Positions 17,518-25,324 of a stretch of DNA of 53,829 nt are shown here, one piece after another. Each line of letters starts with the position of its first letter. Within the stretch, counting starts at the first letter, position 1. The notes under the pieces are model-generated. The model saw only the letters and a program-made list of their open reading frames with translations. It made no database searches and was not told where the DNA came from. The position numbers and the translations under genes are program-made. This DNA is from CAZUQH01 sp964622465 (GTDB taxonomy: Bacteria > CG03 > CAZUQH01). The stretch spans positions 1 through 53,829 of the forward strand of contig CAZUQH010000001.1 of the NCBI GenBank assembly GCA_964622465.1, written 5' to 3'.

Positions 17518-18042
17518 ATGAATTTGAAGAATTCTTTCTGCGTTTCACTTGGAGTTTGTGTCGCTGTTATGTTATTATGCGGCATAGGTTGCGAGCAGCC
17601 GTCCGTATCTCTTATTCCCGATAGAATACATACTGTGGCCGTGGAGACATTTTCAAACAAAACCATACGTTTTGGTCTAGAAGAAGAGCTCACGTGGGAT
17701 ATCATAGATGAGTTTATCCGGGATGGCCGTTTATCGATCGCTGAAACCAGTCGAGCAGATTCTTTATTAACCGGCGAAATTACCAGGTACTCCCTTGAGC
17801 CGGTATCCTATGACGAAAATTACATTGTCGAAGCGTACCGCATTTCCGTAGAGATCGATATGAAATTTACAGACCTTGCTACAAATAAAGTGTTTATTCA
17901 GGAGACGGGCATTCCATATGCTGTCACATATTACGTGACTCCAAAAGCAGGAGAAGCGGTTGGAACAGAAGATGATGCACAGGAGCGGCTTGCAAGCGAA
18001 CTTGCACAGGAATTGGTAAATCTTGTATTGAGATGGCGGTAA
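17518..18042 (+). CDS. lptE: LPS-assembly lipoprotein LptE-like
   Basis: A predicted outer-membrane lipoprotein of 174 residues that would plug the LptD barrel in lipopolysaccharide export. It has an N-terminal hydrophobic signal (7-24) and a lipidation-type Cys25 in a non-canonical context (GIGC), followed by the mixed alpha/beta pattern 'VAVETFSNKT...LEEELTWDIIDEFIRDGR' and 'LLTGEITRYSLEPVSYDE' typical of LptE/RlpB. ATG 17518 is chosen over GTG 17515 because AGGGGG lies 7 bases before it. Position between leuS and holA, as in E. coli, supports the call; sequence identity in this family is low. Confidence 0.82.
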   Translation: MNLKNSFCVSLGVCVAVMLLCGIGCEQPSVSLIPDRIHTVAVETFSNKTIRFGLEEELTWDIIDEFIRDGRLSIAETSRADSLLTGEITRYSLEPVSYDENYIVEAYRISVEIDMKFTDLATNKVFIQETGIPYAVTYYVTPKAGEAVGTEDDAQERLASELAQELVNLVLRWR

Positions 18043-18932
18043 TAAAGGATTTTGAATTTAGACGGAAACTTGACTCGAATAAAATAGCGCCGTGTTACAT
18101 CCTGTATGGTACCGAGTGTGCACTCGTAGAAAATCTGATTGAAAACATCAAAGCAAAACTCAATCCAGCGAAGATGAGCGCGACCGATTATCACGAGTAC
18201 TCAGGTGAAGAATGTCCTCAAAATGAATTGGCAATGTTACTGAAGACCGTACCATTGTTGGAGCCGCACCGTATGGTAGTAATCCGTCAAGCAGAACGCC
18301 TGAAGAGTAAATATGTCGAGTCACTAAAAACTTACGCGCAGAACCCAAATCCTACGAGTGTTCTGGTGCTTGTCAGCTTAGAAAAAAATTTGAGCGATAA
18401 TCTTAAGTCCCTCAAAGAATATTTCGAAACAGTCGCTGTCTATCCATGGTTTGATAACCGTGCCTCGAGATGGGTAGACGAGGAATTCGTCAGGGCCGGA
18501 AAACGTATAGAACCAGAAGCTGTCCGTTACTTACTTGAACTGAGTTGCGGAAACACTGACGATTTAATTCAAGAAGTAGAGAAGCTCCTTTTATATGTTG
18601 GTGAGCATAAAACGTGTTTCTTAAACGATGTGATTAATTCTTGCGGTCATACGGAAAGAGTAAATGTTTTTGCACTGATTGATACTCTTAAAAAACAGGA
18701 CAAGGCAGGTGCGATAGCTCAAATGTCCCGTTTGCTCGAATATGGCGAGGAGCCGCTGCGGATTATGGGTGTTCTATTAAAATTTGTCCGGGAACACGCT
18801 AATTTGTCAGACGTAAAGATAATAAAATTATTACGGGACGCCGATTATCAGATAAAAAGTAGTAAAGCACCTACCGAATGGATTCTTGAACAGGTTGTTA
18901 TCACACTAACTTCCTGGCAAGGTGGGATTTAA
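18033..18932 (+). CDS. holA: DNA polymerase III subunit delta
   Basis: Clamp-loader delta subunit that opens the sliding clamp. The 299 residues show the expected pattern: an N-terminal ATPase-like domain without a Walker A (CYILYGTECALVENLIENIK; MVVIRQAERLKSKYVESLKTY) and a helical C-terminal domain with 'LLELSCGNTDDLIQEVEKLLLY' and 'NVFALIDTLKKQDKAGAI'. It is about 40 residues shorter than E. coli HolA. The start lies in the last 10 bases of lptE. Its last 32 bases overlap the 3' end of rpsT on the other strand. Confidence 0.92.
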   Translation: MAVIKDFEFRRKLDSNKIAPCYILYGTECALVENLIENIKAKLNPAKMSATDYHEYSGEECPQNELAMLLKTVPLLEPHRMVVIRQAERLKSKYVESLKTYAQNPNPTSVLVLVSLEKNLSDNLKSLKEYFETVAVYPWFDNRASRWVDEEFVRAGKRIEPEAVRYLLELSCGNTDDLIQEVEKLLLYVGEHKTCFLNDVINSCGHTERVNVFALIDTLKKQDKAGAIAQMSRLLEYGEEPLRIMGVLLKFVREHANLSDVKIIKLLRDADYQIKSSKAPTEWILEQVVITLTSWQGGI

Positions 18933-19170
18933 TGCGCCCTGCAGTATTTTGGTGGATAACCTTTTTGCGAGCAGCGCGGTCCGCCTGTTCTTGTGCTATT
19001 ACAAAAAGTTTCTTTGCTTCTTCCTTTTGCCCGCTTTTTAAAGCAGATTCCACTTTGTCCACCGCACTTTTTAATTGCGATTTGGTGATTTTATTTCTCT
19101 TGTAGTGAACAAGTGACTGCCGCGCAGATTTAATTCCCTGGCTATGTCTTCCGCCTTTCAGTTTTGTCAT
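18901..19170 (-). CDS. rpsT: 30S ribosomal protein S20
   Basis: An 89-residue, very basic helical protein that binds 16S rRNA early in 30S assembly. The pattern 'SARQSLVHYKRNKITKSQLKSA' and 'IHQNTAGRIKSHLARKL' is diagnostic. GGAGGTAGT sits 3-6 bases before the ATG, and a good promoter lies upstream (19203-19231). It converges on holA and overlaps it by 32 bases. The holA-rpsT neighbourhood is common in Gram-negatives. Confidence 0.96.
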   Translation of the reverse strand: MTKLKGGRHSQGIKSARQSLVHYKRNKITKSQLKSAVDKVESALKSGQKEEAKKLFVIAQEQADRAARKKVIHQNTAGRIKSHLARKLV

Positions 19171-19202
19171 ATTACTACCTCCATCAATATGTAACTAGTA
19201 GG

Positions 19203-19231
19203 ATTGTACAAAGGTATGCGACAGAAGTCAA
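19203..19231 (-). promoter_or_regulatory. rpsT promoter, sigma-70 type
   Basis: On the minus strand TTGACT (-35, 19226-19231) and TACAAT (-10, 19203-19208) are separated by exactly 17 bases. The predicted RNA would start near 19196 and give a short leader of about 25 nt carrying the Shine-Dalgarno. It lies back to back with the trpE promoter. Confidence 0.7.
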
Positions 19232-19241
19232 GTGTGGTTTG

Positions 19242-19270
19242 TTGATTTTCAGGGATTATCGTAGTATAAT
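19242..19270 (+). promoter_or_regulatory. trp operon promoter, predicted leaderless start
   Basis: TTGATT (-35, 19242-19247) and a consensus TATAAT (-10, 19265-19270) are spaced by 17 bases. Only 9 bases separate the -10 box from the trpE ATG at 19280, so transcription should begin within about 0-4 bases of the start codon. There is no Shine-Dalgarno and no room for a leader peptide or attenuator. Control would have to be by a repressor, by initiation strength or by TrpE feedback inhibition. Confidence 0.7.
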
Positions 19271-19279
19271 GAATCTATT

Positions 19280-20746
19280 ATGATTTGCGGGCTTGATTAT
19301 AACCAGTTTATACGTCTCACAAAAACAGGGAACCTGGTCTGTGTCTGGAAAGAGCTCCTTGCTGATACTGAAACGCCGGTCTCGGCATTCATGAAACTCA
19401 GCTCTTATTATCCATCACTGTCAAGTTTTCTTCTGGAAAGCGTAGAAGGCGGGGAGAAAATCGGGCGTTACTCATTTCTTGCAGTCCAGCCAGCACGTAC
19501 TTTCAAATTTCCCGATAAACCTCAATCAAAACGTACGGAAAACGACCCACTCTTTGAGGTACAGAAATTTCTCGCTACGATACATCCAGCGCCACAGCCG
19601 GAACTGCCGCGTTTTTCAGGAGGATTAGTCGGTTACCTTGGATACGAAAGTATTCGTTATTTCGAGCGTGTACCTGTTACCAATCCTGATAGAGGACAGT
19701 TTCCAATTGCTCAATTTATGCTGCCTGATACATTACTTGCATTTGACCACGTAAGGCATTCGATTGTTATCATCGTTCCTGTTCATATCGTTCGACAATC
19801 AGATAGCAGGCGGTTGTGGAATTCCGCTCAAAAACGGATTGGTTCCATAGAACGCGCATTAAGTATGCCACTCCGGGTCCTTAAAAAGCGCCATTCCGGT
19901 TCGACGGTTTCTACGGTTAAGCCACGCTCGAATTTTACCGAAAAAGAGTTCTGTCAGGCGGTTTCAATGACAAAAAAGTACATCCGTTCCGGGGATATAA
20001 TCCAGGCAGTCATTTCCCAGCGCTGGGGGTTTCGTCTCGGATGCGACCCTTTCCAGGTATATCGTGCACTGCGCGTAGTCAATCCTTCTCCATATATGTT
20101 TTTTCTTAAATTCAATGACCTCTGCCTGATTGGTTCGTCACCGGAATTGCTTGTTCGCGTGGAGGGCAATCGTGTGACGCAGAGACCGATTGCCGGTACC
20201 AGGCCGCGCGGGGAAAATGAACTGGAAGATAAACGGCTTGAAGAGTCTCTGAGACGCAGCACAAAAGAACGCGCCGAGCACATCATGCTTGTTGACCTCG
20301 CGCGTAACGACATCGGACGGGTCTGCCGTGCCGGCAGCATCCGGGTCCCGGAAATGTTTGTAATTGAAAAATATTCTCACGTCCAGCACCTTGTCAGCGA
20401 AGTTACCGGTACTTTACGTCCCTGCCAAAGTTCTTTTGACGTTCTGCGTTTGTCTTTCCCCGCAGGCACGGTAACAGGCGCTCCAAAAATTCGGGCAATG
20501 GAAATAATAGACGAACTGGAGCCTGTCCAGAGAGGTCCGTACGCAGGTGCAGTTGGTTACTTTGATTTTCATGGAAATATGGATACCTGCATAGGAATCA
20601 GGATGATAGTCACAAAAGGTAATCGTGCGTTTGTACAGGCAGGTGCAGGGATTGTTGCCGATTCCAGGCCAGCACGCGAACTCGAAGAGACCAGAAACAA
20701 AGCGCGTGCTTTAATTCATGCGGTAGAACTTGTAAATTCGTTATGA
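19280..20746 (+). CDS. trpE: Anthranilate synthase component I
   Basis: Converts chorismate plus ammonia or glutamine-derived nitrogen to anthranilate, the first step of tryptophan synthesis. The 488 residues contain the feedback-inhibition motif LLES (51-54), which separates TrpE from PabB and predicts inhibition by tryptophan, and the chorismate-binding core RPIAGTRPRG, HIMLVDLARNDIGRV, FPAGTVTGAPKIRAMEIIDE and GAVGYFDFHGNMDTCIGIR. It opens a complete trpEGDCFBA operon. The start codon is 9 bases from a -10 box and lacks a Shine-Dalgarno. Confidence 0.97.
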   Translation: MICGLDYNQFIRLTKTGNLVCVWKELLADTETPVSAFMKLSSYYPSLSSFLLESVEGGEKIGRYSFLAVQPARTFKFPDKPQSKRTENDPLFEVQKFLATIHPAPQPELPRFSGGLVGYLGYESIRYFERVPVTNPDRGQFPIAQFMLPDTLLAFDHVRHSIVIIVPVHIVRQSDSRRLWNSAQKRIGSIERALSMPLRVLKKRHSGSTVSTVKPRSNFTEKEFCQAVSMTKKYIRSGDIIQAVISQRWGFRLGCDPFQVYRALRVVNPSPYMFFLKFNDLCLIGSSPELLVRVEGNRVTQRPIAGTRPRGENELEDKRLEESLRRSTKERAEHIMLVDLARNDIGRVCRAGSIRVPEMFVIEKYSHVQHLVSEVTGTLRPCQSSFDVLRLSFPAGTVTGAPKIRAMEIIDELEPVQRGPYAGAVGYFDFHGNMDTCIGIRMIVTKGNRAFVQAGAGIVADSRPARELEETRNKARALIHAVELVNSL

Positions 20747-21327
20747 TTGCGGTAATTGACAATTACGATTCATTCGTTTACAACTTAGTGCAGTACTTGC
20801 AGGAGCTTGGCGCGAGAGTTCGGGTGTGGCGTAACGATTGTATTTCAGCAGACGGACTCGCTCGGCTTAAACCAGAAGCACTGGTTATTTCTCCGGGGCC
20901 TGGAGTACCGCAGGGCGCCGGGAATTGTATCAACATAATAAAGCACCTAACAGGCAAAGTTCCAATTCTCGGGGTATGCCTTGGTCACCAGTGCATCGGT
21001 GTGGCTTTTGGCGGAAAGATTGTCAGCGCAAGGCGCCTGATGCACGGAAAGGTCTCTATGATTTCACATGACGGACGAACAATTTATCGCAGTCTGGAAA
21101 ACCCATTTCAAGCGGTGAGGTATCATTCGCTTGCGATTTCAAGGAAGGACTTCCCTGATTCACTAGAGGTTAGTGCAAAAACCAAAGATGGAGAGATAAT
21201 GGGGGTAAGACACAAGAAATTCTTTGTTGAAGGAGTCCAGTTTCATCCAGAATCGATACTTACAGGCGAAGGAATGCATCTGATGAAGAATTTTTTGCAG
21301 CTTTCCCGGGAGGGGAGGAGAAAATGA
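20743..21327 (+). CDS. trpG: Anthranilate synthase component II (glutamine amidotransferase)
   Basis: Class I glutamine amidotransferase that feeds ammonia to TrpE; in some bacteria it also serves PabB. The 194 residues carry the nucleophile Cys79 in GVCLGHQ, the oxyanion segment SPGPGVPQGAG, and the catalytic His168/Glu170 in QFHPES. No TrpD phosphoribosyltransferase domain is fused; trpD is separate. The start overlaps trpE (ATGA). Confidence 0.97.
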   Translation: MIAVIDNYDSFVYNLVQYLQELGARVRVWRNDCISADGLARLKPEALVISPGPGVPQGAGNCINIIKHLTGKVPILGVCLGHQCIGVAFGGKIVSARRLMHGKVSMISHDGRTIYRSLENPFQAVRYHSLAISRKDFPDSLEVSAKTKDGEIMGVRHKKFFVEGVQFHPESILTGEGMHLMKNFLQLSREGRRK

Positions 21328-22546
21328 CGATACGTGAAGCAATTGCAAGAGTTGTGGATGGTGAGAATCTAACCGAAGCCGAAGCAATAGAAGTAATGAC
21401 CCAGATTATGGATGGAGAAACCACAGAGGCGCAAATTGCAAGTTTCCTGACAGCGCTCAGGATGAAGGGCGAGACCGTGGAGGAAATCACGGGCTGCGCC
21501 AGGGTTATGAGAGACCATGCCATTCAAGTCCGGGTTGCTAAACCCAAAGAGCAGATAGTTGACATTGACCGCGATGAAATAAACATTGACTGGGAAACGA
21601 TTGTGGATACCTGCGGCACAGGCGGCGATAACACTCACACGTTCAACATTTCTACAACCACTGCATTTGTGGTTGCAGGTGCCGGCGTACTCGTTGCGAA
21701 ACATGGTAATCGTTCTGTTTCATCCAGATGTGGCAGCGCTGACGTGGTAGAAGCGCTTGGAGTCAATCTGGAGGTACCAAGAGGAATAGTCGAGAAATGC
21801 GTCAACAATATCGGTATCGGTTTTCTTTATGCACCTTCTTTGCATGCTGCGATGCGGTATGCAATAAGTCCCAGGAAACAGATAGGGATAAGGACGGTAT
21901 TCAATATACTCGGTCCGCTCACGAATCCCGCAAGAGCCACGTCCCAGGTACTTGGCGTATATAAACCAGAGCTTACTGAGACGCTCGCTTACGTACTCAA
22001 AGGGCTCGGGAGCAAACGCGCATTTATTGTCTATGGAAAAGATGCATTGGATGAAATTTCGATTACCGGTAAAACGCGAATATCAGAATTGAATCGCGGC
22101 GAAGTCCGCACTTATGATGTTCAGCCGGAGGATTTTGGTCTGGAGCGTGGAACGCTTGATGATATCCGCGGTGGCGATACCAAAGAGAATGCACGAATAA
22201 CCAGAGACATACTGGAAGGAAAAGATGGTCCGCGCAGAGACATTGTTTTGTTGAACGCCGGCTTTGCACTGTGCGCTGCCGGTAAAGTTGAAAATGTTAA
22301 AGATGGAATAAAAATGGCACGTGAGTCTATCGACTCTGGGAAAGCGCTCAAGAAACTGGAAAAATTAATTGAATTTACCAACNNNNNNNNNNNNNNNNNN
22401 NNNNNNNNNNNNNNNNNNNNNNNNNNNNNNNNNNNNNNNNNNNNNNNNNNNNNNNNNNNNNNNNNNNNNNNNNNNNNNNNNNTATCGACTCTGGGAAAGC
22501 GCTCAAGAAACTGGAAAAATTAATTGAATTTACCAACCAGCAGTAA
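21324..22546 (+). CDS. trpD: Anthranilate phosphoribosyltransferase (crosses a false assembly gap)
   Basis: Transfers a phosphoribosyl group from PRPP to anthranilate. Signature segments are DTCGTGGDNTHTFNIS, KHGNRSVSSRCGSADVVEALG and GPLTNPA. The frame runs to 22382, meets 100 N, and resumes after a 55-base duplicated flank. If the duplicate is collapsed the protein continues in frame after KLEKLIEFTN with Gln-Gln and a stop at 22544-22546, giving about 355 residues, the normal length. Read literally through the N run the frame is wrong. The start overlaps trpG (ATGA). Confidence 0.93.
22383..22482. other. Assembly gap (100 N) with identical 55-base flanks
   Basis: 22328-22382 and 22483-22537 are the same 55 bases near the end of trpD. 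Collapsing them restores an uninterrupted trpD. The dispersed repeat that begins at 22548, 11 bases after the duplicated segment, probably caused the contig break. Confidence 0.92.
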
Positions 22547-22547
22547 A

Positions 22548-22603
22548 TGTCATTGCGAAGCCGCGTAGTGGGCGAGCTTGCTCGCCCTGCGACGAAGCAA
22601 TCT
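22548..22603 (-). repeat. Family B dispersed repeat interrupted by a GTAG REP, between trpD and trpC
   Basis: The outer parts TGTCATTGCGAAG (22548) and GACGAAGCAATCT (up to 22603) are the two ends of the repeat seen in frame in trpC and the GT-C gene, here on the opposite strand. Between them sits GTAG (22565-22568) followed by the perfect hairpin GGGCGAGC-TT-GCTCGCCC (22570-22587), i.e. a REP-type element apparently nested in the older repeat. It fills the gap between trpD (stop 22546) and trpC (start 22626) and would form a strong hairpin within the operon mRNA. Confidence 0.75.
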
Positions 22604-22625
22604 TATACCGGTAAACGGATTACTT

Positions 22626-23474
22626 ATGACAATACTTGATGAGATAGTCAAGCACACCATAGTAAGAGTGGAAAGAGAAAAACAATCTTTACAGGAGAGT
22701 TCGCTGAAAGAACAACTCAAGAGCGCTCCACAGACGCGGGATTTTTTTGCAGCTTTGGAACAGGGGCGTGAGAGGGATGGCATATCCGTCATCGCTGAGA
22801 TAAAGCGTGCTTCTCCGTCGCACGGCGAACTTGCTCCGCATTTGTCAATTCCTGACATTGTCCATTCGTATGAGGCCGGCGGTGCTATAGCAATTTCGGT
22901 TTTATGCGAACCGGATTTCTTCCATGGCGGATGGGAAGATATACGCGAGGTGCGCCGGCAGACAACCTTACCTATACTGGCGAAGGAATTTGTAATAGAT
23001 GAATACCAGATTTTGCGTGCCCGGCTTGCTGGTGCTGACGCCATACTTTTGATTGTTTCGCTGATGCGGGATAAAAAAACGTTGTTACGTTTCATGGATG
23101 TGGTCAGAAGGCTTGGTATGCAGTATTTAGCCGAGGTGCACAACGAAGAAGAGATGGAACTTGCGCTTGACTGCGGGTGTCCGATTATAGGCGTGAATAA
23201 CAGAAATCTAAAAGATTTTTCTGTCGACGTTGGAACAACCCTTCGTCTTGCAAAAAAAATTTCTGACAGGCACTGGCAGGGGATTGCTTCGTCGCACCCT
23301 TCGGGTGCTCCTCGCAATGACAATGACAGGCATTTTCTTGTGAGCGAGAGCGGAATCGAAAAAAAGGAAGACGTCCGTAAACTAAAAAAAGCAGGTGTTG
23401 GTGCAATACTGGTAGGCGAGGCGCTGATTACTTCAGAAGACCCTGCATCAGCAATCAGGAATTTGTTGAGTTAA
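22626..23474 (+). CDS. trpC: Indole-3-glycerol phosphate synthase with in-frame repeat insertion
   Basis: Closes the indole ring in tryptophan synthesis; a TIM barrel. Starting at ATG 22626 gives 282 residues; earlier in-frame codons lie in the intergenic repeat. Core motifs are present: VIAEIKRASPSHG (catalytic Lys60), SVLCEPDFFHG, ILAKEFVIDEYQI (Lys120), GVNNRNLKDF and LVSESGI, with a standard C-terminus. Residues 216-235 (bases 23271-23330) are an extra 20-residue peptide containing IASSHPSGAPRNDN, encoded by a dispersed repeat, between helix 6 and strand 7. That loop is on the face of the barrel opposite the active site, so the enzyme is probably active. Confidence 0.95.
   Translation: MTILDEIVKHTIVRVEREKQSLQESSLKEQLKSAPQTRDFFAALEQGRERDGISVIAEIKRASPSHGELAPHLSIPDIVHSYEAGGAIAISVLCEPDFFHGGWEDIREVRRQTTLPILAKEFVIDEYQILRARLAGADAILLIVSLMRDKKTLLRFMDVVRRLGMQYLAEVHNEEEMELALDCGCPIIGVNNRNLKDFSVDVGTTLRLAKKISDRHWQGIASSHPSGAPRNDNDRHFLVSESGIEKKEDVRKLKKAGVGAILVGEALITSEDPASAIRNLLS
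23271..23330 (+). repeat. Family B repeat inserted in frame in trpC with 8-bp direct repeats
   Basis: The 60-base insertion contains GGATTGCTTCGTCGC, the hairpin GCACCC-TTC-GGGTGC and CTCGCAATGACAATG. It is bounded by two copies of GACAGGCA (23265-23272 and 23325-23332) exactly 60 bases apart. Removing one unit restores the expected 'KKISDRHFLVSESGI' of an ordinary TrpC. The length is a multiple of three and there is no stop in the reading frame used. Confidence 0.88.
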
Positions 23475-24110
23475 ATGGCTAAAGTAAAGATTTGCGGAAT
23501 CACTAACGTTGAAGATGCACGCTGGGCAGCTAACTTCGGCGCCGATTATATAGGGATGAACTTCTGGAAAAAAACGCCCAGGCATATCAGTCCTCTAGTT
23601 GTCCCTCAGATTATGGAAGGATTACCTTCGTTTGTAACTCCTGTAGCAGTATTCGTTGACGAGAAACTGGACAACGTAGCCAAAACACTTGAAGAGCATG
23701 GTTTTTCAGTTGTACAATTACACGGTAGGGAATCCGGGAAATATGTAAAGGAATTAAAAAACAAATTACCCTCCGTAGAGATTATAAAAGCAATAAGGAT
23801 ACGCTCGCAAGAGTCGCTTTTGGAATTGAAAAAATATCTTCCAGAGGTTGATTATTTTCTTCTTGACGCCTATAACCCGGGTGTGCCTGGCGGGACAGGC
23901 CAAACCTTCAACTGGGAACTTGCTTGTGCTGCAAAGGAAACGGGCAAAAAAATATTTCTTGCAGGTGGCCTGACTCCGGAAAATATCGGTGAGGCAATAG
24001 CAAAAGTACATCCTTATGCAGTGGACGTTGCGAGTGGTGTCGAGAAAGGACCGAGGCGGAAGGATATGGATAAGATGAGCCAATTTATTATGAAAGCGAA
24101 GGTAATGTAA
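23475..24110 (+). CDS. trpF: Phosphoribosylanthranilate isomerase
   Basis: Isomerises phosphoribosylanthranilate to the carboxyphenylamino-deoxyribulose phosphate used by TrpC. The 211-residue TIM barrel has the catalytic Cys in VKICGITN, the general acid Asp in LLDAYNPGVPGGTGQTFNW, and phosphate-binding LAGGLTPENI and VDVASGVEKGP. The ATG follows the trpC stop with no spacer (TAAATG). Confidence 0.96.
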   Translation: MAKVKICGITNVEDARWAANFGADYIGMNFWKKTPRHISPLVVPQIMEGLPSFVTPVAVFVDEKLDNVAKTLEEHGFSVVQLHGRESGKYVKELKNKLPSVEIIKAIRIRSQESLLELKKYLPEVDYFLLDAYNPGVPGGTGQTFNWELACAAKETGKKIFLAGGLTPENIGEAIAKVHPYAVDVASGVEKGPRRKDMDKMSQFIMKAKVM

Positions 24111-24114
24111 TTCG

Positions 24115-25323
24115 ATGAATAAACATGTGCCAGACAAGAAAGGTTATTTTGGTAGTTTTGGCGGGCGTTTCATACCTGAAACGCTTGTTCCTGCCCTAAA
24201 AGAATTGACGCAAGCATTTGAGGCAGCGCGTCGTGATAAGGAATTCCAGAAACAACTGAATAGTTATCTTGCTGATTATGCAGGACGGCCGACTCCGCTG
24301 TATCATGCCAGCCAACTGGAACATAAGTTAAGCGGCCCAAAAATATATCTTAAAAGAGAAGACCTTCTTCATACTGGCGCGCACAAAATAAATAACACGT
24401 TAGGTCAGGTTCTTCTTGCTAAACGGATTGGCAAGAAGCGTATCATTGCAGAGACCGGAGCTGGTCAGCATGGCGTTGCTACCGCGACAGCTTGCGCCGT
24501 AATGGGGTTACCATGTGTAGTTTACATGGGAGAAGAAGACATAAGACGTCAGGCACTAAACGTGTGGAAGATGGAACTTCTTGGTGCGGAGGTAATTCCA
24601 GTAAAAACCGGTTCCAAGACTCTGAAAGATGCGGTAAACGAAGCAATCAGAGATTGGGTTGCAAGTGTCAGGACAACTCACTATGTTCTTGGTTCGGTTG
24701 TAGGGCCACATCCGTATCCAGTGATGGTCCGGGAATTTCAATCTGTCATAGGAAAAGAAACACGACGTCAGATTTTAAAGAAGGAAGGTAGATTACCTGA
24801 TTATATGTTTGCATGCGTAGGAGGGGGGAGTAATTCCACCGGTTTTATGTATCCGTTTATGAATGACAGTAGCGTGAAATTTGTCGGAGTCGAAGCTGGT
24901 GGCTCGGGCTTAAGCACTGGTAAACATGCAGCAACGCTTATTGCTGGCAGGCCGGGCATTCTACATGGTGCACGTTCATATCTTATGCAGGATAAATACG
25001 GGCAGGTTCTTACAACTCATTCGGTAGCAGCAGGGCTCGACTATCCCGGAGTAGGCCCGGAACTATCTTACTGGAAAGATACTGGAAGAGCATCATTTGT
25101 CTCAGTAACTGATTCAGAAGCGTTGCGTGCATTTCATGTACTTGCAGAAACAGAAGGCATCATACCTGCGCTTGAGCCAAGTCACGCAATTGCAGAGCTT
25201 ATCAAGCGCGCGCCAAAGTTGAAAGGGAAATTGGTAGCTCTGTGTCTTTCTGGCCGTGGGGACAAAGACGTTGACGTGGTACGGGAAGCTATGGCGGAGA
25301 AATGGCGGAGAAAACGAAATTAA
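24115..25323 (+). CDS. trpB: Tryptophan synthase beta chain
   Basis: PLP enzyme that joins indole and serine to give tryptophan. The 402 residues carry the PLP Lys91 in HTGAHKINNTLGQ, the catalytic Glu in AETGAGQHGVATA, and the phosphate-binding GGGSNSTG. The sequence is that of the classical TrpB1 type that pairs with TrpA, which is encoded next. It starts 4 bases after trpF. Confidence 0.97.
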   Translation: MNKHVPDKKGYFGSFGGRFIPETLVPALKELTQAFEAARRDKEFQKQLNSYLADYAGRPTPLYHASQLEHKLSGPKIYLKREDLLHTGAHKINNTLGQVLLAKRIGKKRIIAETGAGQHGVATATACAVMGLPCVVYMGEEDIRRQALNVWKMELLGAEVIPVKTGSKTLKDAVNEAIRDWVASVRTTHYVLGSVVGPHPYPVMVREFQSVIGKETRRQILKKEGRLPDYMFACVGGGSNSTGFMYPFMNDSSVKFVGVEAGGSGLSTGKHAATLIAGRPGILHGARSYLMQDKYGQVLTTHSVAAGLDYPGVGPELSYWKDTGRASFVSVTDSEALRAFHVLAETEGIIPALEPSHAIAELIKRAPKLKGKLVALCLSGRGDKDVDVVREAMAEKWRRKRN

Positions 25324-25324
25324 G

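Noticed and set aside
19170..19280. trp leader peptide or T-box upstream of trpE
   Set aside because: The -10 box is 9 bases from the start codon, leaving no transcribed leader.
22383..22523. Frameshift at the end of trpD
   Set aside because: Only appears if the 100 N are translated literally; collapsing the duplicated 55 bases gives a normal C-terminus.
22550..23323. 257-residue minus-strand reading frame opposite trpC
   Set aside because: It is the shadow of a GC-structured gene; its N-terminal part is just the reverse reading of the repeats, and it resembles no family.
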